A stretch of DNA of 64,000 nucleotides from Clytia hemisphaerica (GCA_902728285.1 CACVBU010001358.1:186001-250000), one strand, 5' to 3'. Positions 22,332-33,159 are shown, counted from the stretch's first letter. Program-made: numbers and translations. The notes: generated by a model not told the origin, from the sequence alone.

Positions 22332-23660
22332 TATATTTTTGCGACCGGTCAGAAAAAATGTTTTGTCATTTGACCGGTTTCCGGTAACACTACACTTTTT
22401 TATTTGAGCTTATAATTTTTTTTTTGACATGCATCTAAAACATGGAAAACCTTTGTCGTCAACTATATATAATATTGTCTTCCACATTTAAAATGTGAAA
22501 AACTTTTGTTGATTACAATTGCGATTTTTTACGTACTAATTGAAAATAAGGAAATAATTCCTGGTACAGTATGATTTTTTTTTCCTTTTTGATTTTCCTT
22601 TTTGATATCTTTTCTGAAAATAGGCCACCATCACTAATAACTGGTTTTTGCGCTGGTTTGCGTCGTTTTTAGGTTAAAAAATTAATTGATCGTTTGGTCG
22701 GCAGATAAAACGTCAGAAAAATTGGATTTTCAAACTATGTGTTGGGCAGAAATCAAATCCAACGAAAATCTTGAATAAATAGCTACTGTATTGCAGTGTT
22801 CGGAAAATTAAGAAAAATATTATCAGTCAGTTGGACAGCGCGAACACTAGTTATTTGTGATTGTGGCCTTATTAAATGGTTTTATAACTTTTCATAATGC
22901 TTTTGAAATGGAAAATGGCTTCTGAGAGTGGAGTTTTTTCCCTTAGGGCATTCTTTCAGATTAAAACTTTTTTCCAAATATACAAGACATTTTTCCATCC
23001 TTGCAATCTGTTGAACTTAAGTATAATATAAAATTGCTTCTTGTTTTGAAAGTTTTTTTTCCTTTTAAACATTTTTAGTTATTCCGTTTTTTTGAAAATA
23101 TGAAATTTTCCTATTATTTGGAACTAAATGTTTTGCTTGCAACTTGCGAATCGAGGTGGCTCTGGATCGCTTCGCAACTTTTATACATATACGGCTTGTT
23201 CGAATATTTTATTACGGTGTACAATCATGGACGCAATATTTGAGAAAAAAGGGAAATCCCTACGAAATCTTATAACCACAAACGATTTGGAAGCGCTCTA
23301 AATTAGGTTGGAAGGGTAGAGTTTTTTTAACTCTGAATTTTAACGCTAGACTTAAGGTCTCAGGATCCAAGAGTTCAAAAATGGTCCAATAGGGCTCAGA
23401 ATATAGCCTGGAAGTCTATAAACTCCTCCCGAATTGAAATACTCGATTAAATTTATCAATTAGCCCAAAAGTGACTTTCTCGCCCGAACTCCAAATTTCG
23501 AAAAACGAGGAAATAAGCTAAATTTTCAATATATTTTCACCATGATTGTAGATAGACCATAAACTTGTTAAAATTTTCTTTTTTGTTAATATTGGTTCTT
23601 ATTTTACGTGTTCATTTGTTGAAGTTTCTTTTTTTGTTGTTGTTGAAAAAGATACCAGTT
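22332..23660. other. Region without a recognised gene
   Basis: AT-rich; nothing gene-like seen. Confidence 0.35.
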
Positions 23661-23669
23661 AAAAAAATT

Positions 23670-23785
23670 CTGTCTTCAAATTACCCCCCTGTTATTCCAT
23701 CCCCCCGCTTATTAGAATTTAGAAAGTTTTCCTACCCCCTGCTTATTTGGACCCCCCCCCCCCGTCTATTCGGGAGAGAAGAGTA
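23670..23785. repeat. C-run repeat (CCCCCGCTTATT type)
   Basis: TTACCCCCCTGTTATTCC, CCCCCCGCTTATTAGAA, CCCCTGCTTATTTGGA and a long C run before GTCTATTCGGGAGAG. It resembles the outer element around 34501-37285. Confidence 0.6.
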
Positions 23786-24018
23786 TGAAAACAATGTTTT
23801 GATTTTTTGATAATCATTCGATTCTTTTTTCGAATGTTTTGATGTTGATTTCATTTTTAAATAAAAGTAAAAGAAAAAAATATTGGAAGAGAAAAACAAA
23901 ACAAAGAAGAGACAAATATGGAAAATAAAAAGTTTGTTGATATTTTTCAATTTGATGATAAACCAACTCTAATTTTTACTCGTACAATATTGGATATATT
24001 GGATATATTGGATTGGAT

Positions 24019-24311
24019 ATACCGGTGTCAATGGAATCATTGGAACTAATCAATGGTGCAAATGATGAAATCAATGGGTGCAAATGATGGAATCAATTGT
24101 GCAAATAATGGATTCAATGGTGCAAATGATGGATTCAATGGTGTAAATGATGGAATCAAAGGTGCAAGTGATGGAATAAATGGAGCAGATGATGGAATCA
24201 GAACTGTAGCATGACGAGATGATGGAATCCATTGCACGGGTGATGGAACCAAGCATTGATTTCATCATTTGCACCATCGATTAACTACAATGATTCCATT
24301 GACACTGGTAT
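24019..24311. repeat. Foldback with 58-bp arms around a 21-bp tandem array
   Basis: The left arm 24019-24076 (ATACCGGTGTCAATGGAATC...) is inverted at 24254-24311 with about five mismatches. Between them are some eight units of AATGATGGAATCAATGGTGC (21-bp period with one more base). The array keeps frames open but is not a gene. Confidence 0.85.
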
Positions 24312-24605
24312 GAGTCCAACAATTTCTACCATCACACCCTTATCCTGGCTCATCATTGCTAGCATCTTATACCAGAACTATCAAATCCATCTTCAGAATC
24401 TGCCAGAATCACTGATATTTCCATTTTTCAACCATCAGGGCCATCATTTTCAATTTTTTTTAGTTTCGTTGTCGATTTTTCATAATTTTCCTTGACTGAA
24501 TGAAATTGGGAAAATTGACATGCTAATTGGTAAACGATAAACCATATAATCAACGTGATGTGAAAAATCGGATATCGAAATTATCTCAGCTTCACTTCGC
24601 TTTTA

Positions 24606-25661
24606 TCATTCTGTTTTCTTTCTGCGACAACCAAGTATGAACTTCAATGTCAATACACGAATCAAAAATTTCCGAAATTCAGTCATCATTTTAGCGTAAA
24701 CAAAAACATTCAGAAAATTATTGAAATAGAAAATAAAGACAGTCAATACTCGAATGACTGAGATGTAACTTATCAATGTCACGTGGAAAAGCGTCTCTCT
24801 TTGAGCATATATCTTGACTGTATGCAGAAAAGCGTATATGAATCTTGCAGGACATGTACAAATGACATACACCACGATCAAATTACGTATGGTTTTCACG
24901 GCTGTGTGGTTACGTTGATGGCTTTGTGGGTTGGGGCTCGTTTTGTCACCAGAGTCTATTTTCTGTTTAATTTTACAATAGAAATACGTCATAAAGGCAA
25001 CAGGGAACATACTATCTAAAAGCATGTATAAGACATTGTAAATCAACATATTTGTAGCGGTTATCCCAATTCGACATATTAAATACGTACTTCCTTCATG
25101 ATCTGTTTCATAAAACATTTCCCGATTGATAAAAACATAAATAGAGTTACCAAAGGATAATGACCAAATGATAAAACACACAGCTCCACATTTTTGTTTA
25201 GTAAATCTTATTTTTAAAGGATGTACAAGACTTCTATATCTGACATACGATAAAAAGACTAAAATCCACGAAGATGCCATTGGACATACAGTAGAACCAA
25301 AATCAACAAAGAATCGACATTCGAATTCACCAAGTTCCCAAGATTGTTTACTCCAATAATAAGATAAAAGAGATTCCCAAAAACAGGTTAGGAAATCAGT
25401 AACAGCTAACTGAACAATGATGAAATGATATGCAGACATCTTTTTCAGTTTCTTCGAGTTGATTTTAATGAAGTAGGTAATTATAAGAAGATTACCGATC
25501 GTTCCGAAAGTCCCGATAATCAACGGATGAATTTTTTGCAGTATTAGTGTTTCAATGTTTGTTGATATTTCTTCAATTTTGATTTCTTGTGGAAAAACAT
25601 TTTCTTCTTCATCATTCCCAGAGGCAGAAGACTCATAGTGATCAGTGTCATTGAAATGCAT
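24606..25661 (-). CDS. Rhodopsin-type GPCR, complete single exon, 351 aa
   Basis: Starts at ATG 25661 with a 40-residue acidic N-terminus. The seven helices are readable: TM1 with GTIGN (N57), TM2 with LAVTDF (D89), the TM3 disulfide Cys (C115) and its partner C196, the TM3 end VRYRSLVHPL (R141), TM4 W166, TM5 P220, TM6 CTCP (P271), TM7 NNFLNVFVY. It departs from the family norm: the Asp of DRY is Val, and the NPxxY position reads NVFVY. The same departures occur in the GPCR at 30183, so the two are close paralogues (shared SAYHF, FIKIN and K-rich loop 1). G-protein coupling is expected from the family; ligand unknown, peptide receptor possible. Confidence 0.9.
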   Translation of the reverse strand: MHFNDTDHYESSASGNDEEENVFPQEIKIEEISTNIETLILQKIHPLIIGTFGTIGNLLIITYFIKINSKKLKKMSAYHFIIVQLAVTDFLTCFWESLLSYYWSKQSWELGEFECRFFVDFGSTVCPMASSWILVFLSYVRYRSLVHPLKIRFTKQKCGAVCFIIWSLSFGNSIYVFINREMFYETDHEGSTYLICRIGITATNMLIYNVLYMLLDSMFPVAFMTYFYCKIKQKIDSGDKTSPNPQSHQRNHTAVKTIRNLIVVYVICTCPARFIYAFLHTVKIYAQRETLFHVTLISYISVIRVLTVFIFYFNNFLNVFVYAKMMTEFRKFLIRVLTLKFILGCRRKKTE

Positions 25662-26224
25662 TATCTATCGAAACTCTAAGTTGGTAGCAAAGTTTCTTGA
25701 AAAAACCGAGAGTTGTTTCAGTGAAAAGATATTTTAGCAAATCGGCCACATTGACCAGATGATTCGCAAAACTTGTCAAAATTTCTATTCCGCCAAACTG
25801 CGCCAAATTTTGTTTGTCACACGGGATCCTTCTATATTTTTTTCCATCATAAAGCCTTGCTGAGTCTGGTAAAAAACTAACTTGAGACTTGTATGATTTT
25901 AATTTGTATCACACGCTAAGATATTAAAAATGGAAATTTCATGAAGAATGAAAATTTTATTATATGCAGATTGATTGGCTATCTGTCTACTAATTGGCTA
26001 AGATAAAACAACTAATTTTAGTTATTGTTTTCATCTAATTTCGAGGAAAGAAAAAAGGGAGAAATTAAAAAGTTCTTCCCTTCTTCTGCTAAAGTTGTAA
26101 TAATTTGATTTATGAAATAATACAGAAATAAATCGATTTCATTCATTTTGTAGTAGTAACCAAGGCTTCCAATCGCATTCTGAAGCGAACCAAGGCTTCC
26201 AATCGCATTCTGAGGCGAACCAAA

Positions 26225-26345
26225 GCTTCATCTTTCGATAGCTATCAACCCGAAGAAGGTAGGGGAGTTCGTCATTCTTTCTCCCTAGATTGCTCCAGTT
26301 ACCCTTAACCCTTCTCTTTAATTGCTGAGGATCAAGCACCGTTTT
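26225..26345 (-). mobile_element. SINE family 1, body only
   Basis: Minus-strand copy of the TACCTTC-GGGT...GATAGCTATC body. The tRNA-like head is absent. Two 30-bp tandem copies (CAAGGCTTCCAATCGCATTC...) precede it at 26159-26225. Confidence 0.6.
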
Positions 26346-26372
26346 GTATTAGGTACGAATCGTCTATAGACA

Positions 26373-26621
26373 CACGTTTTTTATAAGAACATCCAAAACT
26401 TTGAAGCCTTCGGATGTCTTAACTTTTTGAGTTTTCAGCCTAAAAATATTCTTAACATTTTCTTATTTTCACCATTTTGTTAGTATTTTCGTTCATTTTC
26501 TTAAGAAATCGGATGTTTTAGAGTCCGCGAAGCTTTGGAATGTTCTTAAAACTTGTTCTTAATATTTTGGCCATCGAAACCTTATGTTCTTATATAGTTT
26601 GTTCCTATATAAAAAGACGTG
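26373..26621. mobile_element. TA-flanked foldback element, GTTCTTA subfamily (copy E)
   Basis: CACGTTTTTTATAAGAACAT at the left, inverted ACGTGTA at the right. Internal GTTCTTA/TTCTTAA recur. The left TA is CA here. Confidence 0.8.
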
Positions 26622-26639
26622 TACAAGACAGTACGAAAT

Positions 26640-26705
26640 CTCAAATATGATCCAGTTAGGGATTGAACACACGACCTTGCAATCCATAGCCGAATGCTCT
26701 ACCTT
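26640..26705 (-). tRNA. tRNA-like SINE head, degenerate
   Basis: The minus strand has GGTAGAGCATTCGGCTATGG, then AAGGTCGTGTGTTCAATCCC: box-A- and box-B-like at tRNA spacing. No acceptor pairing. Confidence 0.35.
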
Positions 26706-26787
26706 TATAAGGTTCATTGTTTGAGTATCAGGATGCATCCTTTCCGATTTTCAGCCCAAAGTAATAATTGTCTGTGTCCATTTGGAG

Positions 26788-26930
26788 CTAATTTGAAAAC
26801 GATAGTGATAAGCTGGACTGATTTTCGCTCAAGTCAAATGCGATTCGCTCTTTATCCGCTTCCGTCAATATAAAGTTTCTGAAACCGATAATTCGTTTCA
26901 AATAGACGAAAATATTCACTACATTATATG
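26788..26930 (-). pseudogene. GPCR fragment: TM7 and C-terminal tail only
   Basis: The minus strand reads YNVVNIFVYLKRIIGFRNF followed by an acidic/serine tail and a stop. It closely matches the TM7 of the GPCR at 30183 (NNVVNIFVYLKLIMGFRNF), with near-identical DNA over about 60 bp. Upstream identity ends at about 26930, and a foldback element begins at 26951. TM1-TM6 are not found nearby, so this is a 5'-truncated paralogue. Confidence 0.8.
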
Positions 26931-26950
26931 TGTGGGGGACAAGGCTTTTA

Positions 26951-27210
26951 CACGTTTTTATTTTTATAAGGAACCTTAACTTTGCTCTGAGCCTGGAGTT
27001 CCTTATTTTTACAGAGAATTTAAGCCTCAAAGTTCCTTATCGAGTTCCTTATTTACATAGCTGCTAAGTTTGGATAACCATCTCTTACTGTTCCTTAAAA
27101 CTTGTTTTCTTATTCTCAGCCTGAGCAGTTCCTAAACAATTCCTTATTTTTTGGACCATTTTCAGCCCCGAGTTCCTTATAAACGTGTTCCTTATATAAA
27201 AAAAAACGTG
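26951..27210. mobile_element. TA-flanked foldback element, GTTCCTTA subfamily (copy D)
   Basis: CACGTTTTTATTTTTATAAG at the left, then GAACC; inverted AAAAACGTG at the right, TA on both sides. GTTCCTTA (extra C compared with copy A) occurs about eight times inside and beside the right end. Confidence 0.85.
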
Positions 27211-27235
27211 TACACCCCTGCCTCTTACAGACTTT

Positions 27236-27403
27236 TTTCTTGTAACTTTGATGAACGTCTCTAAACCTCAGTTTATCCACTCGACTTCTGCGTAACTTTA
27301 ACAAACATCTCTAAACCTCAGTTTATCCACTCGATTTCTTCGTAACTTTAACAAACATCTCTAAACCTCAGTTTAAATCCACTCGATTTCTTCGTAACTT
27401 TAA
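27236..27403 (+). repeat. 50-bp tandem repeat, 3+ copies
   Basis: Unit CGTAACTTTAACAAACATCT followed by CTAAACCTCAGTTTATCCAC and TCGATTTCTT, with slight variation. No gene. Confidence 0.9.
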
Positions 27404-28532
27404 GAAGCTCCGAGTGCTCCCCGAGTGCTCCCTTGAGTGCTTCCAAAAATTTGAATTTTGAGACAAAAATTTAGCAAAAATTTTTTTTTGCGGTCAACCA
27501 GGTGATTAATATTTTTCGTCACCCGGTGGACTGGAAACAAATATATTTTTAGGGTCAGCCTCGACGTTTTGTATCCCGTTTAAAACATCTGGCAAAAAGA
27601 TATTTTATGTGAAGCATAAGTTTTGAGAACCTAAATTTTCATTTATTCAACATTTGATTCATGTCCCCTTTTGAAAAAACTTTAATAACACGATTCTGGA
27701 TGGAAAGAAATTTATTCAATAATCAATTGCGATATTTTCTTATAAACACTAATTAAAAATCAAAATATTATCATTAAATTCAAACTATTTTTCAGCGATA
27801 AAAATTATTTCTAGACAAGCGGTCTTTCAATACAAATTATATCATTTTTCCAATTGAAAAGTTATATCGCGATTATTTCAACAAAAAGATACTCATCTCA
27901 AGGTTGTGTGTCTGAAAACAATTTTTTCGTAGGATTATATAACTTCTGACTATAACTTCTGACTTAGATTGTAGTTTTGTAATTGTTGAAAAGATATTCT
28001 CAACTTCTTCAGTTAAGCTATATAGAATTTCTGTCTGTAGGGCTGTCTCTTTCCGGTTTATATGCCTCAAATACTTTTGGCCAGCCTGGAGACTTCAATA
28101 ATGTACTGATTTGGCTGAACTTGTTCCTTCCTGTTTCATTTTTTGAAAACTTCTTTGGGCCTGGGAACGATTTTCCCAAGACGAAATTAAACTTTGGGGT
28201 AGCCTCCGGACTAACATTATCACTGTTAAAAAAAAGTTTCACAAGTATTTATTCAATCAACAAAAGATAGCCTGGTCGGTTGTCTTGTCCTTCAGTGATC
28301 ATTCTCGAATTTGAGTTGTCTCTTTTGATGACTTAGATTCTCTTCAGAAGATTTTGTTTTTTGAATTTTTTACATAATAGTGTTAAATATGAAATATTTA
28401 CTGATATTCCACTTGCAACTTTCTTTTCAACGAGCACCCAATCGCAATCTAATTTAAATCTTATCGAAGATTACAACCTTTTTTGTTAAGTAATTCTTCA
28501 GTCTTTTACAGTGCTCGATACATAAGTAGAGC
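27404..28532. other. Region without a recognised gene
   Basis: Short frames near 28000-28250 on both strands look like chance AT-rich translation. Nothing assigned. Confidence 0.35.
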
Positions 28533-28822
28533 GATGTCAGTCAGAAAGAAAAGACACTTTTTTATTCTGCTACACTGGCAGTTTCTTAACAACAAACGTT
28601 CTTAAATCATGGCGAAATGTCGCCATCGTCGTAAATTCGATCTTGAACTTTTTGACGGAAATATTGACGTGGCATAAAAAGAAGCTATTGAATTGTTTTT
28701 GCAAAATAGATAATTTAATGTATATTTTTTTTTTTTAGTTGCCTGAAGATTGTCACAAAAGTGGCATGAAAGAAACTGCCAGTAGCAGAATAAAATAGTG
28801 TCTTTTCCTTCTGACTGACATC
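28533..28822. mobile_element. MITE with GATGTCAGTCAGAA ends
   Basis: GATGTCAGTCAGAAAGAAAA at the left, then ACAC and TATTCTGCTAC, is inverted at the right (GTAGCAGAATA, then GTGTC and TTCTGACTGACATC). Arms are about 50 bp. The interior has a GGCGAAATGTCGCC palindrome. No ORF. Confidence 0.8.
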
Positions 28823-28888
28823 AACCTTTTTTGTTTCATCAGACTATTATTTTGAGATTCTATATTTTAGTACTAGGAGAAGTTGCTA

Positions 28889-29140
28889 CACGTTTTTTTA
28901 TAAGAACATCCAAAAATTTTGAAGCCTTCGGATGTTCTTAACTTTTCGAGTTTTAAGCCTAAAAATGTTCTTAACATGTTCTTATTTTTATGCCTTTTTA
29001 TGGGTAATTTTGTCCATTTTCTTTAGAAATCGAGTGTTTTAGAGTCTGCGAAGCCTTAAAATGTCTTTAACATGCTCTTAACATTTTGGCCATTGAAACG
29101 TTATGTTCTTATATGAAGTTTGTTCTCATAAAAAAACGTG
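28889..29140. mobile_element. TA-flanked foldback element, GTTCTTA subfamily (copy F)
   Basis: CACGTTTTTTTATAAGAACA and its inverse, TA on both sides. Closely similar to copies A, E and G, with the same GAAGCCTTCGGATGTTCTTA left segment. Confidence 0.85.
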
Positions 29141-29679
29141 TATTTTAATAAATTAAATGCGAATTAGAGTTTATTATATATGGCATTTTTAATCAAAATC
29201 GCACCTTTTTAATAAATCTTCAAGACTTCCTTTTCAAGTTAATCCGATTGATATCTGAAGATAAAAAGTATTATTCTAAATTAACTTTTTCTCAAACTGG
29301 GTACAAAATAAGTGAATTAATTCATTTGTGTATGCAAAGTCTAGATCTAGTAGCTGTAGTGTAATAGAAAAAAGCTATAGCCATTGATATAGCAAGAATT
29401 AAAATAATAGACTGTTTTTGATAAGATTCATTTTTTTAGTCAAAGACATAAACTTATGATTTTCACTTCTAACCTTCTTCTAATTGAAAAAGAAGAAGTT
29501 AAAAAAAGTTATTGGTGAACTACATAACTGAAGGACAAGATTGGGATTATTTATTTACCTTCATCAGTTGGTAAAGAAACAACAGTATTTGAGATTATTC
29601 AACGATATTATTATCATGGATTCGCTATATTGTGCCAACACGTTTATTTGCTCGGCCTGATAGCGAGTTACTAAACTGA

Positions 29680-29756
29680 GGACTGGAGTGAGTTTCGAAC
29701 TCACGACTTTCACTTTACAATTGCATCTGCTCTACTGATTGAACTATCCAGTCCAC
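29680..29756 (-). tRNA. tRNA-like sequence, possibly degenerate
   Basis: On the minus strand GACTGGA can pair with TCCAGTC as an acceptor stem, with a D-arm AGTTCAATCAGTAGAGC and a perfect T-arm GTGAG-TTCGAAA-CTCAC. The anticodon stem is weak. The best tRNA-like fold in the window, but it heads the tRNA-like array that follows and may be its ancestor rather than a working gene. Confidence 0.45.
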
Positions 29757-29879
29757 ACTGGAAGTACATTGAGAAAATCCATAAGCAGAGAAACAAGAAA
29801 ACATTAAATATTGATCAACACCAACCATACAGTACCAACACTGGAAAAGACGAAGATCTCATAGAACTAACGATTTTCC

Positions 29880-30166
29880 CATTACTATCATCATCTGCTC
29901 TACTACCGATCGAACTATCTACTACTTGGTGTCTTGAGTTTGATTTCAAGTCATCCGACATTCACATCAATAGTGCGGTGCTCTACCGAATGAACTAGCT
30001 ACTACTTGGTGTCTTGAGTTTGATTTCAACTCATCCGACATTCACATCAATAGCGCGGTGCTCTACCGATCGAACTCTCTACCGAATGAACTAGCTACTA
30101 CTTGGTGTCTTGAGTTTGATTTCAAGTCATCCGACATTCACATCAGTAGCGCAGTGCTCTAATACC
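29880..30166 (-). repeat. Tandem array of tRNA-like units upstream of a GPCR
   Basis: About three and a half units of 80-96 bp, each with the minus-strand box-A-like TAGCTAGTTCATTCGGTAGA and the decayed T-arm GACTTGAAATCAAACTC. The array ends about 17 bp before the ATG of the GPCR at 30183. Confidence 0.7.
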
Positions 30167-30182
30167 ACTTACAGATTAAATC

Positions 30183-31172
30183 ATGACTACAAACTCCTCA
30201 GTTCAAGTCAACCATGAGGAAAGAAACACTATTTTCTTATCAACCAAGATTTTACCAGCGGTCCTTTGTTTTGGAACAATCGGTAATTTCCTGATCATCA
30301 TTTACTTCATCAAAATTAACCGCAAGAAACTGGCAAAGATGAGCGCATATCATTTCCTTATTATCAATTTAGCAATTGCTGATTTTTTGACATGTTTGGG
30401 TATGGTTTTTGTCACATTCTACCTGGGTGTTCCAGAATGGAAACTTGGAAAATTTGGCTGTTCTTTCATGCTTGGATTTTCAGGCAGTGCTTGTCCCTAT
30501 GCGTCTTGCTGGATTTTAGTGCTTCTGTCGTACGCACGATATCGCAGTATCGTCAAACCTTTAATACCAAGAATAACCAAAATAAAATGTAGTATTATTT
30601 GTTTAATAATATGGACTCTCTGTCTCGTTGGATCTTTGGATAGCTTTTTGAAAAGGGATATAACAGTGAAACATGGGCATAAAAAATGTACGTCAGAAGT
30701 CGGTTTAACACGTCGCATATTATTTTCATCGATAAGGTTCACACTTGATTCGGCAATCCCCGTAATGTTCTTGTTGTATTTCTACATCAGAATTAAAACC
30801 ACAATGTCAAGAGAAGACAGGTCTAACAGCTTAGCAGCCAACGATTCAACCCGTCAGCGTAATCAAAATGCACTCAAAACCATTATGAGTCTTGTTATAA
30901 TATACGTGATCTGTGTATGTCCTGGCAGACTTCTTTATTTGACGAGAGAGGTTTTATTGGCAACTTTAGATGAAAATTCTGATGTCTATAAAGGAATCCA
31001 GAACACATCTGGATGGAACAGTATTTTGAGATTGATTTTGCTTTACTTAAACAATGTAGTGAATATTTTCGTCTATTTGAAACTAATTATGGGTTTCAGA
31101 AATTTTTTGTTCACTTTTGGCAGATGGAGAAGGAGTGAAGCTACTTTGAACGAAAGTGTGTCAAGAACCTAA
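30183..31172 (+). CDS. Rhodopsin-type GPCR, complete single exon, 329 aa
   Basis: ATG at 30183, stop at 31170-31172, poly(A)-signal-like AATAAA at 31281. Sequon N4 in the short N-terminus. TM1 GTIGN (N35), TM2 LAIADF (D67), C93 with partner C169, TM3 end YARYRSIVKPL (R119, Asp of DRY replaced by Ala), TM4 W144, TM5 P193, loop-3 RQRNQNALKTI, TM6 CVCP (P247), TM7 NNVVNIFVY (no NP pair). Close paralogue of 24606-25661 and of the fragment at 26788. The upstream 300 bp is a tRNA-like array, so the promoter or 5' UTR must lie within or beyond it. Ligand unknown. Confidence 0.92.
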   Translation: MTTNSSVQVNHEERNTIFLSTKILPAVLCFGTIGNFLIIIYFIKINRKKLAKMSAYHFLIINLAIADFLTCLGMVFVTFYLGVPEWKLGKFGCSFMLGFSGSACPYASCWILVLLSYARYRSIVKPLIPRITKIKCSIICLIIWTLCLVGSLDSFLKRDITVKHGHKKCTSEVGLTRRILFSSIRFTLDSAIPVMFLLYFYIRIKTTMSREDRSNSLAANDSTRQRNQNALKTIMSLVIIYVICVCPGRLLYLTREVLLATLDENSDVYKGIQNTSGWNSILRLILLYLNNVVNIFVYLKLIMGFRNFLFTFGRWRRSEATLNESVSRT

Positions 31173-31383
31173 ATGTATCCATCTGAATCTGACTAATGTA
31201 ACGAATTCAAAAGCTGATATCTTAATGTTTGAACTTTATAGGCCTTTACAAAAGCTAAATGTGTGGGTTCCATTGGATAAAATAAATTCGTCGCGAATTT
31301 ATCGTAAAAAGTAAATCCAAACGCATGTCTGGAATTAAAAAACTATTGTTTTATTTACGACAAGGCGAATATTTTAATTCTAC

Positions 31384-31410
31384 AGGGTGTCCGGAAAAAA
31401 GTATCGCGTC
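31384..31410 (+). repeat. Single end of a dispersed element (CAGGGTGTCCGG)
   Basis: TACAGGGTGTCCGGAAAAAA followed by GTATCG occurs here and again at 47704-47730. It is typical of a DNA-transposon terminus, but no inverted partner was found in the window. Confidence 0.5.
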
Positions 31411-31784
31411 CTTCTTAGATCTTTTATATTAAAAAAGGTCATCTTCAAATCAAAAAAGTTGATATTTACAAATATTTCTTTTTTTGTTAAAATATTTAAA
31501 ATAATATTAATAATATAACAAATTAATTATCTTGAAATTTCATTCTGTTTTCCTTAGCTGGGTGTAAAAATTGATTGATTGATTGTTTGATCCTTTTCCT
31601 GGTTGCATAATTTTCAAGAATCTAGAACATTTGGCACACAATGAGACCATTGGAACACCAATGTTTTCGTTTGAATTCCTTTAACAGCTTCTTCGAACTT
31701 TAACTACAATAATTTTAAACTTATCTTCTACCATTTGCTTAAAGAGCATTTACAAACAAAATACAGAGCGAGTACAAATTTCGA

Positions 31785-32073
31785 ACACCCCTGTGTCACA
31801 GACCCGCTGGGACCCCAGCCCCACTGGAAAATCTGACAAAAATTTCGTCCCCGGTAGGAAAATACCCTGGGATTTTAGCCCCACTGGGAAATTAGACTTA
31901 TATTTCATCCCCACTCAAAACTAAATGTTTAAAAATTGCACTCCAAAACCATCCCCACTGGATTTTTTAACCTTTGAACAATATAATTTCTCTCTCCCCA
32001 TTGGGATTTCAATAGGAATTTTTATCCCCACTGAAGATGAAAATGTCCCACCGGTGCAGTGAGACAGGGGTGT
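31785..32073. mobile_element. TIR element with iterated CCCCACTGG word and 6-bp TSD
   Basis: ACACCCCTGTGTCACAGACC at the left is inverted at the right (GTGCAGTGAGACAGGGGTGT). TTTCGA lies directly outside both ends (31779-31784, 32074-32079). CCCCACTGG or near versions recur at 31820, 31880, 31910, 31960 and 32025. No ORF. Confidence 0.85.
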
Positions 32074-32311
32074 TTTCGAGAGTTCTTTTGTTTATTCAGA
32101 TTTGTCAACATAGAGACAAAATAGAAAAAGATATATTCAAAGAGAACTTGGATATGTTTGAGGGGTTGATGTCCCAGTTCGTCTGTCTTCCTATTCTCAT
32201 TTGCCTCTATCTCTATCAATTTGACACACAGTGATGTTTAAAGGGACCCCTCGCTTGTTTGTGATCTTTAGGAAATCAAACTATATTGGTCCAAGAACCC
32301 CTAACAACATA

Positions 32312-32677
32312 CATGTTTTTGTTTTTTTATTAGAACCTAGTTTATAAGAACATGGAGGCTGAAATTCGTCGAAAAATTAAGAACATCGTAAGAACATGCC
32401 CAGCCTCAGTTTGGAAAAAAATGACAAGAAACTACAATTTTTTCCTCTTTTCAAGCAGTTTTAACTGAACTTAGGGATGGATTTTCTAAAATCGAGAGTC
32501 AAATATTGTCCAAATTTACCAATTTTAAGTGCTCTTTATTTTGCATGATATTGTCGATTTAGAGGAGTCTGAAAAATTAAGAACGCATTTAAGAACATTT
32601 TAGGCTGAAAATTGCTAAAAAAAATAAGCACATCCAGGCTCAGCCAAATTTTAGGTGTTCTAATAAAAAAAAACGTG
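32312..32677. mobile_element. TA-flanked foldback element, AAGAACAT subfamily (copy H)
   Basis: Left CATGTTTTTG and TTTTTTTATTAGAAC, right GTTCTAATAAAAAAAAACGT, TA at both sides. AAGAACAT/AAGAACG recurs about seven times inside. The two ends differ (CATG and CACG), so it may be a hybrid or diverged copy. Confidence 0.75.
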
Positions 32678-33159
32678 TATTCAACGAACATAAAACTTAC
32701 TGCTCCGTTCCTGTAGAAATATCGAAAAATTCCTCTCAAAACAGAATGGCGTCTCCGTCTGACTGAAACCAACACAACCGGGGCTCATTGGGAGTTTTGG
32801 AGCCGATACCAATTCTCCATGAACCCGCAACTCGACTCTAACCAAAGGGTTTTTCTTATGAGAAGAGTGCGGATTCTAGACTGTTCGAACCAGAGCTGGC
32901 CTCTACACTCGTACTGTAATTTTCCGGCGCATTTGTGTCAACAACTTGGTGCGACAAGAGCGGGAGAAAATTCGAAGGCCTTCAGAAGCCAGTTGAAATT
33001 TCTGAAAGTTGAGTGAACATCAAAACTTATAATTTGTAATTATGGAGCGAAGAAAGAGTTTTGCATGCTTATACGTTGGGAAGTTGCTTTTCATATGATT
33101 ATGAAGTGAGTGTCTTGTTATCATTTTTAAGCGAGGGGTCTCTTTAAAGAGGCTCCCCC

